Of a stretch of DNA of 64,000 nucleotides, positions 17,168-26,367 are shown one piece after another. A model generated the notes under the pieces. That model made no database searches and was not told the origin of the DNA. It was given only the letters and a program-made list of their open reading frames with translations. Every line of letters begins with the position of its first letter. The stretch's first letter is position 1. The position numbers and the translations under genes were made by a program. This stretch comes from an uncultured Planctomycetaceae bacterium (GTDB lineage Bacteria > Planctomycetota > Planctomycetia > Pirellulales > Pirellulaceae): the NCBI GenBank assembly GCA_937862885.1, contig CALMEE010000008.1:62001-126000 (forward strand), written 5' to 3'.

Positions 17168-19534
17168 TTATCGGTTCAAAGCGCGAATCGCTGCGGCTTT
17201 GTTTCTCAGTTCATCGGCTTGCGTTTTCTTTCCGGTCTCCGTATACAAATTCGCCAGAAACTCTAGCTGTCCGGCAACATCCGGGTGATTCGAACCAAAC
17301 GCTTTCTCGATGATTGCTAGCGATCGCTGGTAGAGTGGTTCGGCGTCACGAAATTTCGATTGATTGTAATAAACATGAGCTAAGAGGTTTAAACCAAATG
17401 CTATTTCTGGATCATCGGCCTTAAAGTTTCGCTCCAGAATTGCCAACCCACGCTTGGCCAGTGTTTCGGCGGTTGAAAAATCCCCCTGCTCAAAACATAG
17501 TCTTGCGACATAGCTTAAGCAGTTTGCCACATCGACATGTTCAGTTCCATGGGCTGATTCCAGTATGCTCAATGCATTCTTCAAGAGTGGTTCCGCCCGA
17601 GCCACATCACTCTGATCCAAATAGAAAACGCCGAGGTTTTGTAAGCTTCTAGCGAAGGAAGGGTGGTTTCGGCCCAACGCCTCTTCGTTGATCTTCAGCG
17701 AACGTTTGAAGAGTGACTCAGCCTTGGCATAATCCTGCTGATAATTTTGATAATACGCGGCTAATAGGTCCAAGGGATCGGGCAAAATTGGGTGTTGCGT
17801 GCCGAGGGTTTTCTCATAGATTGCAATGGAACGTCGCAAAAGCGATTCCACATCCGTGGAATTACCCTGGTACATGCGATTCTCCGCCATCGATATCATG
17901 ACCGTTGCCGTATACGGATGCTCGTCACCGAGGCTTTCTATCATGATTGCGTAGGATTTTTCGTAAAGGGATTCGGCGTCTGCAAAGTCACCTCTGGCGT
18001 ATCTTAGCCCACCCAGATGTGACAAGTATTGGCCAATAAGTGAATGATTTGGTCCATATGCCGACTCAGCTATCGAAACGGCGCGGTTAAGCAGCAGCTC
18101 TGCATTAGCTAAGTCTCGTTGATCTCTGTAGAACAAACCAAGATCAACAAGACTCTCAGCAACATCAGGATGGTCTGGGCCCCAAACCTTTTCTCTGATC
18201 GCGAGCGATTGTTTATAAAATGATCCCGCAGACGCCAAATCGTTTTTGAGAAAATGGTGCAGTTGTCCTAAACCGCTCATGCTGGTAGCAACTTCTGGAT
18301 GGTCTTCTCCAAATGCCTGCTTGAGGACCTCTAATGCTCGGCGGTAACAAGATTCGGACTGCGATATTTGAGCTTTGTCCAAGTATACTGTACCCAATCC
18401 AATCAAGCTCGCGCCTAAGTCTGCGTGGTCGGAACCCTTGGCCATTTCGAGGATTTTCAAGGCATGTTGGTAATGACTCTCCGATTTGTCGTATTCCCCA
18501 TGTTCAAAGTGGAGCTTCGCTAGAGCATTTAGGGTGGCTGCCGTGTCTGGGTGGTCGGGACCTGCATCACGCTCTGCGACGATTAGTGCCTGTCGCGCGA
18601 TAGCCAAAGCATCCGAATGCTTTGAAGCCTTGTGAAGCTCAGAAACCTCGTCCAAAAGTGTAAATAACTCCAAGCGACTCAACTTACCCAGAGACCAATT
18701 TGCGCTTGTCCCGTGTAGGACCGGTAATTGTCCGGTAGTACTCAGGTAGTTATTGACAACGTATTCGTTAGTCCGTTTACTCACAAAATTCATCAATCCG
18801 TTCAAATCCAAATCGTCTGCATCGTAGGCTCGAAATCCAGCTGAACCACGAAGATATTGAATAACATGATAAGTGAAGACGCTATGACCCAACTTGTCAT
18901 GCTCCCAACTAAATTGTCCTGGGCTGCAACTAAAGAGCACTGCCATACCCATGGGGACTTGCGGAGGATGTTCGTGCACGCTGCCTAGATTGAGCCTAGT
19001 CGACCCACTTTTCCGCTCTCCTTCCAATGACAATATCTGTTCCTGACAGGCATCGACCAGAAGCAACTTGCGTCCCGCCTTGGATGAATTTAACAACTCC
19101 ATCAGCTCGCTGATTTTGAGCAAGCTCGTTTTGTCAGCTAAGTTGGCATCGCTAGGGCAAAACCAAGATTCACGAATCTCACCGGGCAATAATTCCTCAT
19201 CCAAAAACTGAACACCGTGTCCGGAAAGGCCAATTACCAGAATGTCCTTGTCAATACAACTGGCAGCGACGCCTCGGACGGCTTCGATGATTCTGCGGGG
19301 AGTTGTTGGCCGGTGTTGAGCTGCTTCGGCGGCACTTGTCATCAGCGTTGTTTTGAAGCCCAAGTGTTTGAGCGTCTGGTCCAGTTGTTCCGCATCTTTC
19401 TCAGCGTACCGGAGGTTCTTAAACATGCTGGTGTCATACGTATTGACGCCGATGACGACAGCATATTTGTCCTGGGCAGTACCGACAGCCGCGATTAAAT
19501 TGAGAAGAAGTACCAGAATGGGAACCGATTTCAT
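17168..19534 (-). CDS. Caspase-like (C14 family) peptidase with a long TPR array, exported
   Basis: A protein of 788 residues from the ATG at 19534, chosen because GGAGG lies five bases ahead; an in-frame GTG four codons upstream is less likely. A signal peptide (VPILVLLLNLIAAVGTAQ) leads into a caspase fold: the catalytic His is in GLSGHG and the Cys in LLVDACQ (about 106 and 163), preceded by KYAVVIGVNTYD. From about residue 315 to the end there are some eleven kinesin-light-chain-type TPR repeats of 42 residues (pattern SLAI-x-EK-x-GxxHPDVA-x-x-L-x-x-L-A-x-L). The peptidase dyad is intact, so activity is plausible, cleaving after Arg/Lys or Asp by family precedent. The TPR region probably binds a partner. 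Neighbours give no clue to the target. Confidence 0.92.
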   Translation of the reverse strand: MKSVPILVLLLNLIAAVGTAQDKYAVVIGVNTYDTSMFKNLRYAEKDAEQLDQTLKHLGFKTTLMTSAAEAAQHRPTTPRRIIEAVRGVAASCIDKDILVIGLSGHGVQFLDEELLPGEIRESWFCPSDANLADKTSLLKISELMELLNSSKAGRKLLLVDACQEQILSLEGERKSGSTRLNLGSVHEHPPQVPMGMAVLFSCSPGQFSWEHDKLGHSVFTYHVIQYLRGSAGFRAYDADDLDLNGLMNFVSKRTNEYVVNNYLSTTGQLPVLHGTSANWSLGKLSRLELFTLLDEVSELHKASKHSDALAIARQALIVAERDAGPDHPDTAATLNALAKLHFEHGEYDKSESHYQHALKILEMAKGSDHADLGASLIGLGTVYLDKAQISQSESCYRRALEVLKQAFGEDHPEVATSMSGLGQLHHFLKNDLASAGSFYKQSLAIREKVWGPDHPDVAESLVDLGLFYRDQRDLANAELLLNRAVSIAESAYGPNHSLIGQYLSHLGGLRYARGDFADAESLYEKSYAIMIESLGDEHPYTATVMISMAENRMYQGNSTDVESLLRRSIAIYEKTLGTQHPILPDPLDLLAAYYQNYQQDYAKAESLFKRSLKINEEALGRNHPSFARSLQNLGVFYLDQSDVARAEPLLKNALSILESAHGTEHVDVANCLSYVARLCFEQGDFSTAETLAKRGLAILERNFKADDPEIAFGLNLLAHVYYNQSKFRDAEPLYQRSLAIIEKAFGSNHPDVAGQLEFLANLYTETGKKTQADELRNKAAAIRALNR

Positions 19535-19982
19535 ACTAGCCTCCACCTTGGCAACTCAATGCCTCTTTCGATGCATGTTTCGAATGCACGACAATTTTAG
19601 TTGTGTTTGCAATTTTTTCCTCTGTCTAGTCTACCAAATTTTTTGAGGAAAATTTGGCAATTCTCGGAATCAACTCTGTTCTCAAGTTTTGATCCGTTCA
19701 ATGCTCGTGTTTACATCACTTGGCTTGCAATCGATGGCTTGATCTTGATTTGGCCTCAAAATTAATCGATGAACTGTGTAGACAACTCATTCGGCGTTAC
19801 CCATTGATCCAAATTCGGCGGAAAACCATAATTGACCACGTTCGATGTTGTTTATGTCACATTGTGTGAGCGAACAGACTTTGCTGCGCGTTTTGTGAAC
19901 GCCGGGCGTAAAGAACTTTTTCAACAACTTAAACATTTAAACAAACCTAAAGAGCATTTGACTCTTGTAAACCATCTCAACC
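19535..19982. other. Divergent intergenic region, caspase gene and trpS
   Basis: An AT-rich region of about 450 bases that should hold both promoters. I see no clear -35/-10 pair, no T-box and no attenuator-like tryptophan codons. A short plus-strand frame overlapping the trpS start has no SD sequence. Confidence 0.5.
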
Positions 19983-20948
19983 ATGCGTGTACTATCAGGG
20001 ATTCAGCCGACTGGGCGATTTCATTGGGGCAATTATTTCGGAGCCATTCGGCAATATATTGACCTGCAAACTGAGGATGAAGCTTACTATTTTATTGCCA
20101 ATCTGCATGCCTTGACGACGGTGCGAGATAAAGCGGAGTTGGTCGCGAATACTTTGGACGCGGCAATAGACCTGCTGGCGTTGGGCTTGAATCCTGATCA
20201 CGCGATCTTGTTCGTACAGAGCGACGTTCCCGAGGTCAGCGAGTTGAACTGGTTGCTCATGTCGGGAGCACCGTTCGGCTTACTTGAACGCTGTGTTTCA
20301 TACAAAGACAAAGTCGCACGAGGGCTGGCCAGCAACGTCGGTCTATTTACGTACCCGATCTTACAAGCAGCGGACATCTTGGCTTACGACTCGGAAATCG
20401 TCCCAGTCGGGGAAGATCAGGTACAGCACATCGAAGTTTGTCGCGATCTAGCCGGAAAATTTAACCACCAATACGGCGAGGTTTTCGTGTTACCCAAAGC
20501 GAAGATCTTGGAGAAGTCAGCCAAGGTACCTGGCACCGATGGAGAAAAAATGTCGAAGAGTTACGACAACACCATCGAGATCTTCGAAGAACCAAAGTCA
20601 GTGCGCAAGAAGATTATGCGTATCACTACCGACACGCGTCCAATGGAAGAGCCAAAAGATCCTGAGCCCGATCATTTGTTTCAACTCTATTCACTCTTTG
20701 CCGATGATGTCTCCGTGCAGGAACTGGCGAATTTGTATCGGAGGGGGGGATTTGGTTACGGCGAAGTAAAAAAAACGTTGGCCGATGCGGCGGAAAACTA
20801 TTTCTCGGAAGCACGGGAACGGCGGCGTGAATACGAAGCGAAGCCCGACGAAGTGCGGCAAATACTCGCCGCTGGAGCAACCGCCGCGCGCAAGAAGGCT
20901 GGCTCAGTCTTGCTGCGGGCGCAGGAAGCATGCGGCGTAAAATTCTAA
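19983..20948 (+). CDS. trpS: Tryptophanyl-tRNA synthetase
   Basis: Class Ic synthetase that charges tRNA-Trp with tryptophan and ATP in the cytoplasm. The length of 321 residues is typical for the bacterial enzyme. The HIGH-like motif appears as P-T-G-R-F-H-W-G-N near residues 9-17, where W replaces the usual I/L, and the KMSKS loop is complete in [11 protein letters not shown] near 190-200. The SD sequence is weak, but the start is set by VLSGIQPTG, the conserved first strand. It is followed 102 bases later by acpS on the same strand, possibly as one transcript. Confidence 0.97.
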   Translation: MRVLSGIQPTGRFHWGNYFGAIRQYIDLQTEDEAYYFIANLHALTTVRDKAELVANTLDAAIDLLALGLNPDHAILFVQSDVPEVSELNWLLMSGAPFGLLERCVSYKDKVARGLASNVGLFTYPILQAADILAYDSEIVPVGEDQVQHIEVCRDLAGKFNHQYGEVFVLPKAKILEKSAKVPGTDGEKMSKSYDNTIEIFEEPKSVRKKIMRITTDTRPMEEPKDPEPDHLFQLYSLFADDVSVQELANLYRRGGFGYGEVKKTLADAAENYFSEARERRREYEAKPDEVRQILAAGATAARKKAGSVLLRAQEACGVKF

Positions 20949-21050
20949 TTGCATTCGGCATGGGAATCGCAATGCCGTTGACAAACAGCCGAAAATTCCG
21001 GCAGCTAACTATCGATACCAACTGACGGCTCAAAGTAGCCAGCGAAACAG

Positions 21051-21452
21051 ATGATGAATGTAGTGAGGATCGGCACTGACTTGATTGAAATTGCTCGAAT
21101 CGAGCTAATGCTTGAAAAACATGGAAATACGTTTATTAATCGCGTCTACACTAAGCAGGAAATTGAATACTGTTCCAACCGCGCAGCGGCGAGTCAACAT
21201 TTCGCCGGCCGCTGGGCAGCAAAAGAAGCGGTGCTCAAGGTATTGGGTACCGGATGGGCGCGCGGCATTCAATGGACTGAGATTCAGGTCGTGTTACTCG
21301 CCAGCGGTGAACCTCTGGTTGAACTAAGTGGCAAAGCCCTCGAAGTCGCCCGCGAAAGTAATATTGACCAAATTCTGCTAAGCATTTCTCATACAAAACA
21401 GTTCGCGATCGCCTATGCCATGGGGCTCAGTGGTCCAACCAGTTCAAATTGA
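21051..21452 (+). CDS. acpS: Holo-[acyl-carrier-protein] synthase
   Basis: AcpS transfers 4'-phosphopantetheine from CoA to apo-ACP, activating it for fatty-acid synthesis. The protein has 133 residues. Mg/CoA-binding residues are in GTDLIEIARIE (D10) and in the second signature FAGRWAAKEAVLKVLGTG near 50-67. Two ATG codons in tandem (21051 and 21054) could start it. It lies 25 bases ahead of uppP on the same strand, so the two are likely co-transcribed. Confidence 0.95.
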   Translation: MMNVVRIGTDLIEIARIELMLEKHGNTFINRVYTKQEIEYCSNRAAASQHFAGRWAAKEAVLKVLGTGWARGIQWTEIQVVLLASGEPLVELSGKALEVARESNIDQILLSISHTKQFAIAYAMGLSGPTSSN

Positions 21453-21477
21453 GGGCTATTTCAAAGAGAATCCACGA

Positions 21478-22401
21478 ATGCCATTTGAATCATTGCCGCT
21501 TCCGCATTTTTCCGAAACCACTAGGCTCATTCTTCTGGCGATTTTACAGGGGGTCGCGGAATTTCTTCCCATTAGCTCCTCTGGCCATCTCAATGTGTTT
21601 GCCGTCTTCTTGGGGGGACAACCGAGCACTTTTGTCAACATCGCATTACACTTTGGCACGCTCTTATCAATTTTGGTTTACTATCGTAAGCGGATATTGG
21701 CGATGCTTGGCGCGGATCGAAAAGTCATTTTGCTTTTGATCGTCGGCACGATTCCTGCGGCGGTTGTCGGGGTGGTTTTTAAAAAAACATTTTCGGGATT
21801 TTTTGGAAAATTTATTCTGACTGGGGGCATGTTGTTCATCACCGGACTCGCTCTATGCACGTTTCAGCCCAAGAAGCAGGTCAAGAGGAAGAATCTTGAT
21901 CCAACAAATGATCAATCTACGGAGTCAAAAAAACGGGCAGACCACGGGTCGGAGACTAATGGCGCGAGCGATCCTGCACCCGATTTCAGTCGGGGCTATC
22001 TGGATTTGACTTGGAAAGGAGCCCTCTTCATAGGCCTGTTTCAAGCCTTTGCATTGATGCCAGGAATTTCACGCAGCGGATTTACCATCTTGGCCGGGTT
22101 AATTCTTGGGATGCGACGTGATTCGGCTGCTGCCTTTTCATTCCTCTTGGCGATTCCCGCGATTTTGGGAGCGACGTGCCTGGAAATTTTGGAAGTTATA
22201 GGGACTCAGCCAAACGAGCCGATTTCGATGGTACTGGTGGCTGCATTAGTGGCTTTTGTCGTCGGTCTTGCTGCGCTGGCATTGCTGGTGAAACTGTTAA
22301 ACCAAGGCATGCTTCATTGGTTTGCCCTATGGGTTCTACCACTCGGGCTGGTAGTGATCATGTGGCAAATCGGTGTCATGATTGCACAACGCGCAGCCTA
22401 A
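21478..22401 (+). CDS. uppP: Undecaprenyl-diphosphatase (BacA/UppP)
   Basis: An integral membrane phosphatase that recycles undecaprenyl diphosphate to the monophosphate for peptidoglycan and glycan export. From the ATG at 21478 (AAAGAGAA ahead) it has 307 residues; an in-frame ATG at 21415 lies inside acpS and is unlikely. The active-site motifs are complete: QGVAEFLPISSSGH at 24-37 and PGISRSG at 195-201. Between the membrane helices, residues 131-175 form a charged, Lys/Asp/Ser-rich segment longer than in the Escherichia coli protein. This is probably a soluble loop. Confidence 0.95.
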   Translation: MPFESLPLPHFSETTRLILLAILQGVAEFLPISSSGHLNVFAVFLGGQPSTFVNIALHFGTLLSILVYYRKRILAMLGADRKVILLLIVGTIPAAVVGVVFKKTFSGFFGKFILTGGMLFITGLALCTFQPKKQVKRKNLDPTNDQSTESKKRADHGSETNGASDPAPDFSRGYLDLTWKGALFIGLFQAFALMPGISRSGFTILAGLILGMRRDSAAAFSFLLAIPAILGATCLEILEVIGTQPNEPISMVLVAALVAFVVGLAALALLVKLLNQGMLHWFALWVLPLGLVVIMWQIGVMIAQRAA

Positions 22402-22518
22402 AGAAGTTGCTATTTACCAAAACGTGGCAAAATGGCTAATATGGTCAGCAAGGTAAATGATGTTGGGTGATGAGCTGGTCACCCTGCAATGGATTGTGCT
22501 ATCTAAAGGAAGCCGAAA

Positions 22519-23832
22519 GTGAATCAAATCCGCTTCGTGTCAACACTGGCCTCAATTATTTGGCTGCATGGGATCTTGCTAACCGGTTCTAATTTTTTTG
22601 TGTCGAGCGTTTGGTCGCAAGAACAAAAAGCCGAGAACATTTTTCGACTTCAACTTAATGAAGACGATATTCGTGACCTGCTAAATGGTGAAAGTCTTTA
22701 CAGCAAGGTCCCAGAGCATGTGAAAGAAGTCAGATTCGATGTCGTCAAAATCGAGTTTGTGCCGCGGACGGGAACCTCGCCACTTTCTTTGCAGACGCTC
22801 CAAAATTCCCAGAACGCAAATTCGAGACTTGGCGAGCCCAATCTAATCCCACAATCTCCCGCGCCGACAAATTCAAATTCTGGAAACGGCGGCCAGTTCA
22901 ACGATCAGGGAACTCCACAAATTAATCCGAATCAGGGATGGAATACCAACAATTTCAACAACCAAACTGACACCAATCGTTTCGATGACAACTTTCGCGG
23001 CAACGGAAGAGTGGATGACCAGATGTCGCGTTTCAACCAGCCGACAAACAATCAGAATGAACGACCGCGACAGCCTTTCTCGACGCCCGATGAGCAGCGA
23101 TTCGGGGGCACGAATTCAGGATTTTCCAACACGAACACAGGCAATCAACAACCAGGTTTTCAAGATCAATTTCGGTCGAATCAACCTAGCGGAGGTTTTC
23201 AGGCTGATCAGAACGACATCGACTTTAGAAATCAACGAGGCTTCGGTGGTGGTAACTCAGACAATTCATCGAATATGCAAGATCGCCAGCAACCGCAGGG
23301 AGACCGCTATTCACCCAACTCTGGTGACACGCGAAACTCGTGGCCAAACGGGAATACGAATCAAATAACGGGTTTGCAACCGCCACAAAACAGTTCATTT
23401 CAAGGTAACCAAGGTCCGCCGGAGTTATTCCCAAGCAACCTAAGCCAGAATCAACTGAACCAGAATCAACCACAGAATTTTGACCGTGACACGACGTGGC
23501 CCGTTCGCCAAAACGTGAATTTAGGTCACGACCAACCCTATATCCCACAACAAATTGAGACGGCCCAGAAAGCGCCTACGTTAGGCGTCAATCTGCCACT
23601 CACTGACGTAAGTAATCAAGTTCCACCGGCATCCATCAACGCAAATACAGCACGGCAAAGCGAACTTGCTGGCCAAATCGATGCGAATCACAAACACTTG
23701 TACTTTCTCTGGTTCATGTTGTTATTTTCCGTCGGGCTTAACTTCTATCTGGGTTGGATATCACGCAGTTTTTACGTGCGATATGCAGAGCTGGCCGACG
23801 AATTGAGGGAGACGTTTTCTTCTTCATTGTAG
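22519..23832 (+). CDS. Exported Gln/Asn/Gly-rich protein with C-terminal membrane anchor, function unknown
   Basis: A 437-residue protein starting with GTG at 22519 after a good SD sequence (AAAGGAAG). Residues 1-34 form a signal peptide or anchor. Residues 38-90 make a small folded part (RLQLNEDDIRDLL, VRFDVVKIEFVP). Residues 95-360 are low complexity, dominated by N, Q, G, P, F and S, without a strict repeat unit. Near the end a transmembrane helix (FLWFMLLFSVGLNFYLGWI) is followed by a short cytoplasmic helix, ADELRETFSSSL. I do not recognise the family. The layout, a disordered linker of some 260 residues between two membrane-related ends, suggests an envelope-spanning or scaffolding protein, but this is inference. 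It lies 117 bases after uppP. Confidence 0.8.
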   Translation: MNQIRFVSTLASIIWLHGILLTGSNFFVSSVWSQEQKAENIFRLQLNEDDIRDLLNGESLYSKVPEHVKEVRFDVVKIEFVPRTGTSPLSLQTLQNSQNANSRLGEPNLIPQSPAPTNSNSGNGGQFNDQGTPQINPNQGWNTNNFNNQTDTNRFDDNFRGNGRVDDQMSRFNQPTNNQNERPRQPFSTPDEQRFGGTNSGFSNTNTGNQQPGFQDQFRSNQPSGGFQADQNDIDFRNQRGFGGGNSDNSSNMQDRQQPQGDRYSPNSGDTRNSWPNGNTNQITGLQPPQNSSFQGNQGPPELFPSNLSQNQLNQNQPQNFDRDTTWPVRQNVNLGHDQPYIPQQIETAQKAPTLGVNLPLTDVSNQVPPASINANTARQSELAGQIDANHKHLYFLWFMLLFSVGLNFYLGWISRSFYVRYAELADELRETFSSSL

Positions 23833-24981
23833 TTCAAGCCTTAACTTCCATTGCCAAAACGGTGCGCCTGGACAACTTAGCAAACGGATAGGGGCGTCCG
23901 TTGTTTGGCATCGTTCCCACAACACCATAAATGCACGTCCCCATCCGGCATTCCAACGAAGGGGATCACCCGAGTCCCCGAAAGTCGCGTTGCTCACTAC
24001 GGACTCTCGGAAATTGCTCAAGGTCGACTGTGCGGTACGCACCACGTCGGTCGAAACCGGTTGCGATAATGAACCTGCGGTCCGTTATCCAACTCCGTCG
24101 AACAAATTCTGATCCGCTGGTTCGTAGAGGTTCACTCGTCGCGAGTTCTCCGACGACTGCTCATTGTTCTGCAAGGCATGAGCCTGCCTGTCTCGGTTGG
24201 ACTTCGAGTTGCAGTATTAAGAACTCTGTCCTATCGTTCGTAACCCAAGTTGCAGATGCCCGCGTTCGAACTTTGACACATGAACTTGTGCCGGTAGCGT
24301 TAATGACTCAAGTTTGTTGAATTCGTACCGGGGGCCGGATCCTGTGGGAAGGGCTCCCAATGACAGCATGCCAATGAGGTGTTTACAAAAAAAGTGAGGC
24401 CGATGGAACAGTCGTCCAATCGGCCTACACTCACAAAGGAAACTTCGTTATTCTCGATCACCCAGACAATCAAGTTCGCTGCACTGTGAACTCGTTTTCC
24501 CCGCCTACGATTGGCGATTGAGGCGAGCATCAGAACCAGACTCTTTCGCGCGATCGAGTACTTTTCGAGGGATTCGTTCGCGACAAATTTTATCTTGTTA
24601 CCTTTTTAATGTACTTGGCCGCTCATTGACTTCAACGAAAACATGGATAATTCACGCAAGAAACTGGTAGTATTTTGCGTCAAATTGATCGCAGAGACTT
24701 TCAAACAATCGTTCGCCATGCGTACGTGTTCCTCCATCAACTCGGCTAAACCACCATCATTCTTGCATGGGTAGCCAAAAACTTGTTAGATTGTGTGACA
24801 TTGAATCAGGTGTTTTGGACTGTGGGGCAACCAAATCCCTAATGTGATAACTGCATTTGCTGTACTTCTCTGGACCCCGGTCTCTCTGCCCCTCGTGAAT
24901 TCGAAAAATGGCCATGGACGCGATGGTCGCGTTTGCCACTAAATTACGTTTTGAACCGAATTTTTATGGATTCGTTTGAGT
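23833..24981. other. 1.15-kb region with no convincing protein gene; holds an orphan minus-strand terminator
   Basis: The longest gene-free stretch in the window. Open frames of up to 129 codons on either strand lack SD sequences and recognisable proteins. The one firm signal is a minus-strand terminator at 24387-24430 with no known gene upstream of it. The stretch 24441-24720 is therefore a candidate small RNA. The right end should hold the desaturase promoter. Confidence 0.5.
24387..24430 (-). terminator. Intrinsic terminator on the minus strand with no annotated gene upstream
   Basis: On the plus strand AAAAAAA (24387-24393) precedes GTGAGGCCGAT (24394-24404), and ATCGGCCT-A-CAC (24419-24430) pairs back over 11 bases with a single bulged A. 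Read on the minus strand this is a strong GC-rich hairpin followed by seven T residues. The nearest minus-strand gene upstream is PPK2 at 26368, with the plus-strand desaturase in between. Confidence 0.75.
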
Positions 24982-26250
24982 ATGGCACAAACACAAGATA
25001 TACCCGGCGGGTTTACTCCTAAGTTTCATTGGCGGGTTCTCGGGACTCCGGCACCTGTCTTTCCCGGATTCGAAATTGATATCTGCGATCGCATCAGCGA
25101 CGATGAACAACCCGATGCGGTCTGGCACCGTGAAAGAGCGCGGGCCATCCTGAAAGCGCATCCAGACGTGAAAGACCTATTCGGTCGATCTTGGACGACA
25201 GCGATTTTTTGCGTGGGGCTTGCTGCGTTACAAATTAGCTTAGCAATTTCTATGGCGTGGTTGCCATGGTGGGCGCTGTTGCTCACTGCATATTTTTTGG
25301 GAGCCATTATCAACATGGCGTTATTCAATCTTGCGCACGAATGTAACCATTCACTTATTTTCAAAAGTAAAGCAGCGAATCGTTGGTTGTTCACGCTTAC
25401 TTCTCTGCCCATGTTCTATCCCGGGCATCACACTTGGTGGATTGAACATCACGTACACCATAACCATCTCGGCTCGAAGAAGGATTTCGTAAAGCGTCGC
25501 CGATCCATTCTTCTCGCGTTCAAAGATCGGATTTTCGGGTACTATCCAGGGCCAAAAGTCCGCCGCATGACAACGTGGCTAACGACGCCCCTCTTTTGGC
25601 CGATTGCGGCGTTCATGCTGTTCACCCAATTGATGCGTGCCATCGTCGGGTTGATCGCCTATTTCGTGTCGCTCCCCTTCACGCGCAGTTTTAAACCGAA
25701 TGAAACCGTGCTGGCAATTTTGGCGGACGAGCATTTGGTTTCGGGATACCACCGATATAAGCTGGAGACTTGGGCAGTGACCTATCCGTTAGCCAGTCTG
25801 TCGATGTTCATATTGCTTTACGCCTTTTTTGGATGGGCTCCGTTGATTTACTTGTTTGTGACGGCACTATTCACGACTGGATTTTTGCACCCGCTGGTAT
25901 TCGGTTTGATTCTGAGCAATTCACATTTTCATGGACATAACTGTTACCAGCCAAGTTCCTCGAACTATGGCCCCATCAATTGGATCACGTTCAATTTTGG
26001 GCTGCATACCGAACATCACGATTTTCACTATATCCCTTGGTTCCGCCTACCTAAATTGCGAAAACTGGCACCGGAGTTCTACGACAACTTGCTACAAACA
26101 AACTCGTATGCTGGGCTGGCGTTGAAATTTGCTTTTGGTACGCGTGAGGCTTTCAACAATGAGGAGTACCGCAACTTGGAAATGCTGAACGCTAATGGCA
26201 ATATTGCGCGTAACGGCGAACCACAAGTTGAGAGCCATTCAGCTGCCTAG
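24982..26250 (+). CDS. Membrane fatty-acyl / sphingolipid desaturase-like di-iron enzyme
   Basis: A 422-residue integral membrane desaturase. The three histidine boxes are HECNH (119-123), HHVHH (156-160) and HTEHH (342-346), with further His at 302, 315, 317 and 319. Four or more hydrophobic helices lie between them. The N-terminal VWHRERARAILKAHPDVKDL and the C-terminal EHHDFHYIPWFRLPKLRKLAPEFYDNL region (345-370) resemble the eukaryotic sphingolipid delta-4 desaturase (DEGS) family more than ordinary bacterial acyl desaturases. Substrate is not proven: ceramide, another amide-linked acyl chain or a plain acyl lipid are all possible. I chose the ATG at 24982; TTG at 24976 is an alternative. 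No sphingolipid synthesis genes are adjacent. Confidence 0.88.
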   Translation: MAQTQDIPGGFTPKFHWRVLGTPAPVFPGFEIDICDRISDDEQPDAVWHRERARAILKAHPDVKDLFGRSWTTAIFCVGLAALQISLAISMAWLPWWALLLTAYFLGAIINMALFNLAHECNHSLIFKSKAANRWLFTLTSLPMFYPGHHTWWIEHHVHHNHLGSKKDFVKRRRSILLAFKDRIFGYYPGPKVRRMTTWLTTPLFWPIAAFMLFTQLMRAIVGLIAYFVSLPFTRSFKPNETVLAILADEHLVSGYHRYKLETWAVTYPLASLSMFILLYAFFGWAPLIYLFVTALFTTGFLHPLVFGLILSNSHFHGHNCYQPSSSNYGPINWITFNFGLHTEHHDFHYIPWFRLPKLRKLAPEFYDNLLQTNSYAGLALKFAFGTREAFNNEEYRNLEMLNANGNIARNGEPQVESHSAA

Positions 26251-26367
26251 CTTTGGCTTCGAACTGGTTGAGGTCGGATGGCTATCGCGTTGACGAATTG
26301 GACATCGACCAATCTTCCGTTCTCTCCCTGCCGCAAGTGTTGCTCGCTGTAATTTCTTTGACACCCT

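Noticed and set aside
23931-24320. 129-codon plus-strand frame in the long gene-free stretch
   Set aside because: Cys/Arg/Ser-rich reading of non-coding DNA with no SD sequence and no membrane or domain signature.
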